In this document: piece by piece, positions 7,729 through 15,627 of the stretch
Layout: every line of letters begins with the position of its first letter
Numbering within the stretch: the first letter of the stretch is position 1
Assembly: GCA_910587925.1 (NCBI GenBank)
Contig: CAJUOC010000013.1
Coordinates: forward strand, 1 to 64,000
Reading direction: 5' to 3'
Length of the DNA stretch: 64,000 bases
Origin: an uncultured Muribaculaceae bacterium
GTDB taxonomy: Bacteria > Bacteroidota > Bacteroidia > Bacteroidales > Muribaculaceae
Notes under the pieces: model-generated
What the model was told of the DNA's origin: nothing
Database searches by the model: none
What the model saw: only the letters and a program-made list of their open reading frames with translations
Program-made: the position numbers and the translations under genes

Positions 7729-10509
7729 CTACACGTGGTCGAGGATGTATACAATCTCCTTCTCGAGAAGGTCGGCCTCGGCCGGATAGTGCTCGATGTC
7801 GGCCAGCGGGATGGGGCACTTCGATATGGTCTGGAGATAGGTATTGTCGCGGCACGCCTTTATGGCGGCGTCGCGGCCCAGGCGTATGGCATTGTCGGGG
7901 CCGGGCACGTCTTTCTCCTTGAGCGCGGCGTCAATCTCGGGCTTGAGCACATCGATATTGTCTTCAAAGAAGCGGAAGGCGTCGGTGCGCGATGCGCCCA
8001 TGTCGACGAGCCACCCGCGCAGGGCACGGCCGCCCAGCGCGCGGCTCTTTATCTGATACTGCCGGGCGACGGGGTCAAAGGATATGAGGTCGTAGATGAT
8101 GGCCTGCACCCACATGTCCATGAGTGGCCCGGCGTCGAGAGTGTGGCGCGGCTCCAGGCTGTGGCGGGTGGCGGCCATGCGGCGGCAGAGGGCCTCGTCC
8201 CAGTGTGAGCCGTGGGGCTTGTCGGCCTCCCACTTGCCGTACTCGGTGACGTAATTGTCGATGGAGCGCAGCGCAAAGGTGGGTATCACGCCGAGCTGAT
8301 GATATATGATGATACGGTCGGCGAGGCCGATTTCAGAAAACTGCACATCCTGGGCGTTCTCGACGAGACTGCGGAAGAGGTCTTTGCGGGCCAGCCGCGA
8401 CGATGCCTTGGCCGGTACTCCTATATAATACGTTTCGACCGGCACCTCCTTGAGGTCGGCGTCGTAGCCGCGGTATGTATATGGCATGAGCGGGCTCGAC
8501 TTGCGTATGGCGCGGCGGAGCAGCTCGGCGAGCGCATCCTCGTCGAGCAGGTCGATGGCATTGTCGATGGTCATGGCGGCGTATGCATTCACCTTGGGCA
8601 TGGTGGCGGCAAACTTCATCAGCGCCTCCTCGGTCTGCAGCGAAGTGAGGCCCGAGATGGATGCCACGCCGCCGTCGGGTTTCATATGGGCGGCGAAGTT
8701 GTTGAATACTATGTCGGAAAGCGGACACTGCACGCGATCGGCATAGTCGGCGGTGAGGTCAAACTGGAAGAAGGTGCCTCCGCCGCGGCGCAGCAGCAGC
8801 TGGATACGCTCGTTGCAGGCCGAGCGCACCGCCTCGAGGTTGCGCATGATGATGTTGACCCGCTCGATCGACTGGCCGATGCGCACCCGCAGCCAGGTGT
8901 AGAAGCTGCGTGCGCGGCGACGGCGCTCTATCTCTCGCCGGCATACGGCCAGGGCCATCGTGGCCGACAGCACGTCTTCGGTATGGCCCTTGCGGCCGGC
9001 CTTGAAGAATGTGGCCATGCATGCCGACAGCTCGCGGCAGGCGGTGGTGAGGGTCGAGTCGATGCGCGGCAGGCTCTCCTCGAGCGCGGCCAGCTCGCTC
9101 ACCATCTCGGAGTCGCATTTCTCTATCTGTATGAGGATATTCTGCAGGGTCTGGTTGCAGAGGTATATGCCGCACTCGCGGTCGGCCAGGCCATACATCA
9201 GCCGTGTGAGCGACTCGTCGATACGGCTCTGGAGCGCTTCCTGCTTGCTGTCGAGGGCGGCGGCAGGCTCCATGGCGCGGTTGTCGACAAAGTGGCGCGC
9301 CTCGGCCTCGGGGGCGTCGGGGCTGTCGATGTCCTGGAACACATATGGCGGGGCGGGCGACATGAAGTAGTCGATGACATCGTCTTTGCCCTGATTCTCG
9401 CGTATATGGCAGGTGTCAAACCACTCGTCGGCGATGATGGCCGGGTCGTCGCATCCGCCGTTGAGCATCGAGTTGACCAGCTGTATGCAGGCCTTGCGGG
9501 CATAAATGGCTGCGAGCCGCGAGCCGTCGAAGATTATCTCGGCGCATCCCATGCCCGCAATCCATGCCTTCTTGTCGCGGATGTCCATGGTACCGTCGGC
9601 GATGAGCTTGCTCACATTGTCGCTCACCGAGGCGACCGCCACGCCCAGCTCGCCCACCGAGGTGACGATTGCCAGCGATATCATCTCGCAGATGGGGTCG
9701 ACGTCGCGGAAGCGGTCGTTGTTGCCGTTGCGGTTGTCTACGGCGTAGAGGGCGGTGAAGGGGCGCTCGGTATAGCGGTCGGTGCGGTGAAACCAACGTA
9801 TCTCGACCGGCTCGGAGCCTGCGTCGAGGTGGGCGAGCATGTCGAGGTCGTGGAGCGCGCCCAGGCCGTTGGCCCTTACGCGGGCGGTCGACGCTCCGGC
9901 CACCATCTCGCGGAATACGTCGGGCAGCACGGCATATCCCGAAATCTTCACCTTGGGGAAAAGACGCCTGATGAGGTAGGCCATGTTGAGAAACGTGCCC
10001 GAGCCGGTGCCGCCGCCCAGCGAGAATACCATGTGCACCTCGGTGTCGGCGCCGAGCAGGTCGTAGCGGCTGTTGTCGATTACGCGGGCATCGTTGACCT
10101 CGGCGAGCTTGCGGTTGACAAAGGCGCTGACCGTATTCTCGTTGACCGTCACGGCAAAGCGGCCGTTGCTGCGCACCTGGCCGGCGCCCTGGCCCAGCTC
10201 GTCGAGGCTGCCCATGTTGCAGGCCGGCATCCAGCCAAAGAGGTCGGTCGACATATTGCGCTCGAAGATGGAGCGCGGCTCCTCGACACAGATGGGCAGC
10301 TGCTCCGATTTGTTGAGCGAGATGACTGTGCCGTCTTTGGCGGTGATGCTTTTGCCGATGAGGCTCGGCAGGTCGGTATCGATGCCTATGAAGCCTATCA
10401 TGGGCGGTATCTCGCCGTAGGTTTCATAAAACATCTTTTTGGTATTGAGCACCGATGTGATGCCGGTGCCGCCGAGTCCGATTACGAGTGTGCGTCTGAG
10501 TCGTGCCAT
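7729..10509 (-). CDS. Tubulin/FtsZ-like GTPase-fold protein (Tubulin_2 type)
   Basis: This 926-residue protein has a nucleotide-binding N-terminus: GLGGTG at residues 11-16 starts the Rossmann-like strand, and the tubulin signature GGGTGSG is exact at 165-171. This fits the large prokaryotic tubulin-like family (Pfam Tubulin_2), not FtsZ itself, which is about 400 residues. The remaining 600 residues are mostly helical with no recognised domain. I chose the start at 10509 (MARLRRTLVIGLGG) because the longer open frame upstream runs antisense-like through the VWA gene with Arg/His-rich junk. Families of this kind have been linked by comparative genomics to VWA proteins and membrane remodelling. 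Polymerisation is inference; a catalytic T7-loop could not be placed by eye. Confidence 0.86.
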   Translation of the reverse strand: MARLRRTLVIGLGGTGITSVLNTKKMFYETYGEIPPMIGFIGIDTDLPSLIGKSITAKDGTVISLNKSEQLPICVEEPRSIFERNMSTDLFGWMPACNMGSLDELGQGAGQVRSNGRFAVTVNENTVSAFVNRKLAEVNDARVIDNSRYDLLGADTEVHMVFSLGGGTGSGTFLNMAYLIRRLFPKVKISGYAVLPDVFREMVAGASTARVRANGLGALHDLDMLAHLDAGSEPVEIRWFHRTDRYTERPFTALYAVDNRNGNNDRFRDVDPICEMISLAIVTSVGELGVAVASVSDNVSKLIADGTMDIRDKKAWIAGMGCAEIIFDGSRLAAIYARKACIQLVNSMLNGGCDDPAIIADEWFDTCHIRENQGKDDVIDYFMSPAPPYVFQDIDSPDAPEAEARHFVDNRAMEPAAALDSKQEALQSRIDESLTRLMYGLADRECGIYLCNQTLQNILIQIEKCDSEMVSELAALEESLPRIDSTLTTACRELSACMATFFKAGRKGHTEDVLSATMALAVCRREIERRRRARSFYTWLRVRIGQSIERVNIIMRNLEAVRSACNERIQLLLRRGGGTFFQFDLTADYADRVQCPLSDIVFNNFAAHMKPDGGVASISGLTSLQTEEALMKFAATMPKVNAYAAMTIDNAIDLLDEDALAELLRRAIRKSSPLMPYTYRGYDADLKEVPVETYYIGVPAKASSRLARKDLFRSLVENAQDVQFSEIGLADRIIIYHQLGVIPTFALRSIDNYVTEYGKWEADKPHGSHWDEALCRRMAATRHSLEPRHTLDAGPLMDMWVQAIIYDLISFDPVARQYQIKSRALGGRALRGWLVDMGASRTDAFRFFEDNIDVLKPEIDAALKEKDVPGPDNAIRLGRDAAIKACRDNTYLQTISKCPIPLADIEHYPAEADLLEKEIVYILDHV

Positions 10510-10517
10510 GGTGAGTG

Positions 10518-12305
10518 TCAGGATATGTCGATGGTGAATTTTTGATTGTCGCTGCATAGAGTGGCGCTCTGGTAGGCGCCGATGATTGCCGATGGAGTCG
10601 CCGTCCATCCGCCGGCGCCGCCGGTGCGCAGCTTCACGCGCTTGCCCCGGCCGGCGGGCAGTATCTCCACTTCGGGAGTGAAATGCGGGGCGGCGACGTA
10701 TATCACGCGGCCCGTCATCGCCCGGCCGATGATGCTCTGCGAGCGGCGGCGCGCGGTGAGCACCACCTTGCGGGCCCCGCGTATGCGCTTGGGAGCGAGG
10801 TAGTATGTGCCGGGGCCGCGCAGCTCCATGCGGTTGACGGCTATGGGCGGGTAGACGATGCGCCTGGCCACCAGCAGCCACAGCAGCAGCGCCGCGAGCG
10901 CCGCGGCGCCCAGCCACGTGAGGGCGGTCTTGAGCGGATTCCAGCTCACGGTGTATGCCGTGCGCAGGGTGATGGAGTCAAAGTCGGCGGCGTCGCGGCC
11001 GTCGATGAGGTCTATGCCGCGGCTCGACTTCCGCGTCAGCCGTATGTAGCGCTTGCCGGTGGCGGCGTCGGTGTCAAATGTCACGCTCAGCCGGCAAGGC
11101 TCGCCCGGGCGGATGTCGAAGGTCGAGCCGGCGGGCAGCTCGCGGCCGTTGATCCGCAGGGTGAAGTCGCGGGTGTCGCCCTCGGCCGGCTCGGCCGAGA
11201 GGGTGAGGCAGGCGTCGGACCCGGCGGCGGTAAACTCAGGCGCCAGGTCGAAGCCGGCCTCGTCAAGCTCGGCGGCGCCCGACCACAGGAAGGCATCGTG
11301 CCACCCGCAGCCGCGGGCGGCTATCTCGCCGTCGGCGCCGCCCGCTGTCGACAGGCGGCTCTGCACGTGGTCGGCCATGGCGACCCTTACGCGCGGGTTG
11401 GCGATGATGTAGTGCTTGTCGGCGCAGGTGAGTCCGACGGTAAATGTGTAGTCTCCCGCGCCGGCTGTCTCGGCAGCCAGGCGCGTGTGTAGCGCGTCGG
11501 GTGTGAGGCCGTCGCGCGAGCGCAGACACACGGGTATGGTGCCGTCGGGGAGCGTCTTGCCGCCCGGCACTGTGGCCTCGAATATGGGGTCGTCGCAGGC
11601 GACGTCGACCTCCAGAGGCAGCGGGATGCTCAGCCGCAGGGTGTGCCGAGAGTCAAGCTCCTCGATATTGGCGTGTATCTCGCCGGAGATGTCGGCTATC
11701 TGCGGTATCACCCCGTCGTCGCAGGGTACCACGATGATGTCGCGGCAGCGGTCGACGGCGGCGGCAATCGCGGGATTGACCACGCCGGGCTTGAGCGCGA
11801 CGTAGAATAGACGGGTATTGCGGTGAGACGCACACCACTCGTCGAGCAGCGCGGCCACGCGGGCGGGTGAGTCGCCGCCGTTTGGCTCGCCGTCGGTGAG
11901 CAGGTAGATGCGGTTTTCCTTGTGCGGGTCGACGTCGGCAAATCCGCTGCGCAGCACATCGCTGATGCGGGTATGACGGGCCTGCTTCACATAGTCGTCA
12001 AAGGCGGCGAATATCTTGCCCTTTGCCGAGGCGTAACCGTCGGCGCCGAAGCTGAATGTGCGGTATGGCTCGTCGCCGAAGGGTATCACGGTGAATGTCG
12101 ACCCCGCGACGGATGTCTGCACGGCGACCGTCTCGTCGAGAGCGGCGCGCGCCGGCTCCCACAGGTCGCCACGTATCATCGAGCCGGTGCAGTCAAAGAG
12201 GTAGATATTGTGCTTCTCACGCTGGGCCCGGGCCGGGTGGGCGCCGTTCGCCAGCAGGCAGATGAGACAGAGTATGATATGCGTAAGTCGCGCGGTCATG
12301 TGCAT
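10518..12305 (-). CDS. Membrane-anchored von Willebrand A domain protein
   Basis: This 595-residue protein has a signal peptide (about 1-28), then a VWA domain at about 33-230. The metal site is D38-x-T40-x-S42 (DCTGS, a Thr variant of DxSxS), with T112 and with D138 in LLTDGEPNGG. Beta-rich, Ig-like segments follow to about 440, then one transmembrane helix at about 458-480 (LGAAALAALLLWLLVARR) and a basic C-terminal tail of about 110 residues that would be cytoplasmic. It is thus placed to sense or bind something in the periplasm and contact the tubulin-like protein inside (inference). A second Met two codons in (12299) is an equally good start. It is the first gene of the three-gene operon, 8 bases upstream of the tubulin-like gene. 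Confidence 0.88.
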   Translation of the reverse strand: MHMTARLTHIILCLICLLANGAHPARAQREKHNIYLFDCTGSMIRGDLWEPARAALDETVAVQTSVAGSTFTVIPFGDEPYRTFSFGADGYASAKGKIFAAFDDYVKQARHTRISDVLRSGFADVDPHKENRIYLLTDGEPNGGDSPARVAALLDEWCASHRNTRLFYVALKPGVVNPAIAAAVDRCRDIIVVPCDDGVIPQIADISGEIHANIEELDSRHTLRLSIPLPLEVDVACDDPIFEATVPGGKTLPDGTIPVCLRSRDGLTPDALHTRLAAETAGAGDYTFTVGLTCADKHYIIANPRVRVAMADHVQSRLSTAGGADGEIAARGCGWHDAFLWSGAAELDEAGFDLAPEFTAAGSDACLTLSAEPAEGDTRDFTLRINGRELPAGSTFDIRPGEPCRLSVTFDTDAATGKRYIRLTRKSSRGIDLIDGRDAADFDSITLRTAYTVSWNPLKTALTWLGAAALAALLLWLLVARRIVYPPIAVNRMELRGPGTYYLAPKRIRGARKVVLTARRRSQSIIGRAMTGRVIYVAAPHFTPEVEILPAGRGKRVKLRTGGAGGWTATPSAIIGAYQSATLCSDNQKFTIDIS

Positions 12306-12328
12306 TATAAAGAAAAGATAGCTTAGCG

Positions 12329-12336
12329 CAAATATA
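12329..12336 (-). promoter_or_regulatory. -7 promoter element of the VWA operon
   Basis: TATATTTG on the minus strand matches TAnnTTTG and is 23 bases upstream of the VWA start, giving a short leader. The -33 region is T-rich without a clean TTTG. Confidence 0.6.
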
Positions 12337-12351
12337 CGATAATAATCGAAA

Positions 12352-12368
12352 CAATCTTTAAAAGATTG
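12352..12368. promoter_or_regulatory. 17-bp palindrome between divergent promoters
   Basis: CAATCTT-TAA-AAGATTG is a perfect 7-bp inverted repeat with a 3-base centre. It lies between the VWA promoter (12329-12336) and the nuclease promoter (12410-12417), at the distance expected of an operator acting on the VWA side. No regulator gene is adjacent. Confidence 0.4.
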
Positions 12369-12409
12369 AAAAACCTTTGGGCGATGCGCGGCGTTTGACT
12401 AAAAAACTA

Positions 12410-12417
12410 TAATTTTG
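12410..12417 (+). promoter_or_regulatory. -7 promoter element of the nuclease operon
   Basis: TAATTTTG matches TAnnTTTG. Transcription starting about six bases on leaves roughly 20 bases to the Met at 12443, which supports that start over the ATG at 12431. Confidence 0.55.
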
Positions 12418-12442
12418 CAGTCAGCTCTGAATGGCTCTTACT

Positions 12443-14116
12443 ATGAAAAAACTCTTACTCGCGCTGCTCGCCGTATGCGGCGCCATCACACCGGCCGGAG
12501 CACAGGTGCCCTCCGGATACTACAATTCCCTCGACGGCAAGGCTGAGGCCGAGCTCAAGACGGCCGTATACAATCTTGTGCGTAATTTCCGCACGGTGTC
12601 GTCGTACTCGGCGCTGCCCGAGTACTTCCGATATACCGACGTGCGCCCCGGCACCGACTACTGGTGGGATATGTACAGCGACATGCAGGTCGATACCGAC
12701 ATACGCTTCGGCGCGTACATGAACCGCGAGCACTCCTTCCCCAAAAGCTGGTGGGGCGGCAGCGAGTCGACCACGGCCTATGTCGATCTCAATCATCTCT
12801 ATCCTGCCGAGGCAAGGGCCAATCAGGCCAAGAGTAATTTCCCGCTGGGCGAGGTCGCCCCGGGCTCGTCGCCCAGGTTTGACAACGGGGTGGTGCGCGT
12901 GGGCAAGCCCGCCACGGGTCTCGGCGGCAATACGCAGTGGGTGTTTGAGCCCAACGAGGAGTACCGCGGCGACTTTGCCCGCACGTATTTCTATATGGTG
13001 ACGTGCTATCAGAATCTCACCTGGGCCACCAAATACGACTGGATGCTGCTCCAGAATACATATCCCACCCTGCAGGGATGGGCCTCGCAGATGCTGCTGC
13101 GCTGGAGCCGCGAGGATCCCGTGAGCGAGAAGGAGCGCAACCGCAATGAGCAGGTGTTCCGCATTCAAAATAATCGCAATCCCTTTATCGACCACCCCGA
13201 GCTGGCCGAGTATATTTGGGGCGACAAGAAGGGGCAGGCCTTCAAGGTCGACGGCGGCTCGCAGCCCTCGGGCGCGCCCGTGCTCTTTACGCCCGTGCAG
13301 GATATGAGCCTCGATTTCAATGAGGTGGCTGTCGGCAAGGAGTGCCGCTCCGAGCTCTTTTTCCACGGAGCCAATCTCACCGGCACGCTCGACATAGCCC
13401 TCACCGGCGCCGACAAGGCCGCCTTCTCGGTGGCTACCCGCAGTATCCCCGCCACACTGGTCAACAGCGATGCCGGATACATGCTCACGGTCATCTACCG
13501 CCCGTCGGCCATCGGCTCGCACACTGCCAAGATACAGGTGAGCGAGGGCGGCATGAAGGAGCCGTCGTCGATAGGCATCACCCTGCGCGGCGAGTGTCTG
13601 CCCACCCCGACCCTTACGGCCTGCACTGCTCTGCCGGCCAGCGACATAACTTCTGACAGCTATACGGCCAACTGGACTTCGCCCGCCGGCGAGGTGGTCG
13701 ACTACTGGATCATCACCCGCCAGATGTACCGCGGCGGCGATGTAGTCTCCGAGGAGATTGCCGCCGAGGCTCCCGGATGGCCCATCGACGGCTTTGCCGA
13801 CAGCGACCGCGAGGCTTACACAGTGCAGTCTTACCGCCTGGGCTACCGCTCGCCGGCGTCCAATGTGATATTTGTCGACCGAGCCGGTATCACCGGCGTG
13901 CGCCTCGACGAGCCTCTGGTCGTGCGCGGCTTCGACGGCATGATGCGCTTTGTGTGCAGCGCGCCCCATACCGGCGTGCGTGTCTACGGCGTGTCGGGCA
14001 TCGAGGTGGCAGCAGTCGACCGCATCGAGCCTAATGATGAGCTTGCGCTGCCCGCCGGCGTATATCTCGTAGTGACCGACCAATGCAGCCGCCCGGTGAG
14101 GGTGGTGGTACGATGA
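12443..14116 (+). CDS. Secreted endonuclease I family nuclease
   Basis: This 557-residue nuclease has a signal peptide (about 1-20, MKKLLLALLAVCGAITPAGA). The EndA/endonuclease I domain spans about 30-265, with the metal-site signature NREHSFPKSWW (94-104), DLNHLYPA (115-122), the Asn of KSNFPLGE, and RNPFIDHPELAEYIW near its end. It degrades DNA or RNA outside the cytoplasm. Two beta-sandwich-like regions follow (about 280-390 and 395-480). The last 70 residues end in GVYLVVTDQ...RVVVR, which looks like a type IX secretion type-A sorting domain. The gene is first in an operon with the GH3-family gene (4-base ATGA overlap) and alkaline phosphatase, suggesting recovery of nucleotides or phosphate from external nucleic acid (inference). 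Confidence 0.9.
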   Translation: MKKLLLALLAVCGAITPAGAQVPSGYYNSLDGKAEAELKTAVYNLVRNFRTVSSYSALPEYFRYTDVRPGTDYWWDMYSDMQVDTDIRFGAYMNREHSFPKSWWGGSESTTAYVDLNHLYPAEARANQAKSNFPLGEVAPGSSPRFDNGVVRVGKPATGLGGNTQWVFEPNEEYRGDFARTYFYMVTCYQNLTWATKYDWMLLQNTYPTLQGWASQMLLRWSREDPVSEKERNRNEQVFRIQNNRNPFIDHPELAEYIWGDKKGQAFKVDGGSQPSGAPVLFTPVQDMSLDFNEVAVGKECRSELFFHGANLTGTLDIALTGADKAAFSVATRSIPATLVNSDAGYMLTVIYRPSAIGSHTAKIQVSEGGMKEPSSIGITLRGECLPTPTLTACTALPASDITSDSYTANWTSPAGEVVDYWIITRQMYRGGDVVSEEIAAEAPGWPIDGFADSDREAYTVQSYRLGYRSPASNVIFVDRAGITGVRLDEPLVVRGFDGMMRFVCSAPHTGVRVYGVSGIEVAAVDRIEPNDELALPAGVYLVVTDQCSRPVRVVVR

Positions 14117-15627
14117 TCAACATCACACCCGCGCTGAAGCCGAAGTTTGCGCGCCTGTGCCGGGCCGAGCAGGCCTGGCGCGTGCGCGCCGGCCAGCAGG
14201 CCGCCCAGGAGGCCGTGCTCGGCTACCTGGTGCGCACGGCCCGCGATACCGAGGTGGGAGCCGAGCACGGCTTCCGCACCATACGCTGCTATGCCGACTT
14301 TGCGCGCAAGGTGCCACTGAGTGAGTATGCCGACATACGGCCCTCGGTCGAGCGTATGCTGCGCGGCGCCCGCGATGTGCTGTGGCCCGGGGCGTGCTCG
14401 CGCTTTGCCCAGTCGTCGGGCACCGCCGACGGCAAGAGCAAGTATATTCCCGTCACGGTAGAGTCGCTGCATCTCAATCATTTTCACGGCGGCAAGGCCG
14501 TGGTGGCCCACTACCTCGACCTGTACCCCGACAGCCGCATCTTCTCGGGCAAAAGTTTCATACTCGGAGGCAGTTTTGCCAACGAGCTGCGCGGCTTGCC
14601 GCGCGGCGTGAGGGTGGGCGACCTCTCGGCCAATCTCATCGACGCCATACCCGTGGCGGCCGAGATGCTGCGGGTGCCCTCACGCGAGGTGGCCCTCATG
14701 GCCGATTGGCGCCGCAAGCTGCCGGCGCTGGTGCAGGCGTCGCTCGGCGAGGATATCACCAATATCTCGGGCGTGCCCTCGTGGTTTCTCACCGTGCTGC
14801 GCGAGGTGATACGCGCTGCCGGCGCATCGACCATCCACGATGTATGGCCACATCTGGAGGTGTTTTTCCACGGTGGCATCTCCTTCGGGCCATACCGCGA
14901 GCAGTACCGCGCCATCACCGACCCGGCGCGTATGCGCTACCTTGAGACATACAATGCCTCGGAGGGATTTTTTGCCGTGGCCGATGTCGAGGGCTCTGCG
15001 GCGATGAAGCTGCTGCTCGACGCCGGCGTGTTTTACGAGTTTGTCCCGGTCGACGACCCGTCGGCAGAGCCGGTGCCCGCCTGGCGTGTGGAGCCGGGCG
15101 CGGTGTATGCCATGTATATCACCGCAGCCAACGGTCTGTGGCGATACGCCACCGGCGACACCGTGCGCGTCGAGAGTGTGGAGCCGCTGCGCATCACTGT
15201 CGCCGGGCGCACCAAGAGCTATATCAACGCCTTTGGCGAGGAAGTGATGGTGCATAATACCGATGCGGCTCTGGCCGCCGCCTGCCGCCGCACCGGCGCC
15301 GCCGCTCTCAACTACACCGCCGCCCCGGTATATGCCGCCGACGGCCGCCGCGGCCGCCATCAGTGGCTCATCGAGTGGCAGACGCCCCCGGCCGACCCAG
15401 AGGCATTTGCCGATCTGCTCGACGCCGAGCTGCAGGCCGTCAACTCCGATTACCAGGCCAAGCGAGCAGGCGGCATCTTCCTCGACCGCCTCGAGCTGAC
15501 CACTGCCAGGGAAGGGCTGTTTGACGACTGGCTGGCCGCAACCGGCAAGCTCGGCGGACAGCGCAAGGTGCCCCGCCTGGCCAACGACCGACATATCATA
15601 GACGCTCTTTTAACCTTAAATAAATGA
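14113..15627 (+). CDS. GH3 (auxin-responsive promoter) family protein
   Basis: This 504-residue protein belongs to the GH3 acyl-adenylate-forming family, named from plant enzymes that conjugate amino acids to carboxylic hormones. The ATP motif SSGTADGKSKYIPVT near residues 100-114 and the ADVEG and YINAFGEEVM regions are recognisable. In Bacteroidetes the role of these proteins is unknown; activation of a carboxylic acid for amide formation is the family chemistry, and the substrate cannot be inferred. The start at 14113 overlaps the nuclease stop (ATGA), and its own stop overlaps the next start in the same way, so translation is probably coupled. It has no signal peptide and is cytoplasmic, unlike its secreted neighbours. 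Confidence 0.88.
   Translation: MINITPALKPKFARLCRAEQAWRVRAGQQAAQEAVLGYLVRTARDTEVGAEHGFRTIRCYADFARKVPLSEYADIRPSVERMLRGARDVLWPGACSRFAQSSGTADGKSKYIPVTVESLHLNHFHGGKAVVAHYLDLYPDSRIFSGKSFILGGSFANELRGLPRGVRVGDLSANLIDAIPVAAEMLRVPSREVALMADWRRKLPALVQASLGEDITNISGVPSWFLTVLREVIRAAGASTIHDVWPHLEVFFHGGISFGPYREQYRAITDPARMRYLETYNASEGFFAVADVEGSAAMKLLLDAGVFYEFVPVDDPSAEPVPAWRVEPGAVYAMYITAANGLWRYATGDTVRVESVEPLRITVAGRTKSYINAFGEEVMVHNTDAALAAACRRTGAAALNYTAAPVYAADGRRGRHQWLIEWQTPPADPEAFADLLDAELQAVNSDYQAKRAGGIFLDRLELTTAREGLFDDWLAATGKLGGQRKVPRLANDRHIIDALLTLNK

Noticed and set aside
8212..10545. Open frame of 777 codons on the plus strand opposite the tubulin-like gene
   Set aside because: It is the antisense shadow of a GC-rich gene; the composition (His/Gly/Val/Ala-rich, no motif) is typical of such frames, and the minus strand carries the tubulin signature.
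12455..14083. Open frame of 542 codons opposite the nuclease gene
   Set aside because: Antisense shadow; the plus strand has the endonuclease I signature.
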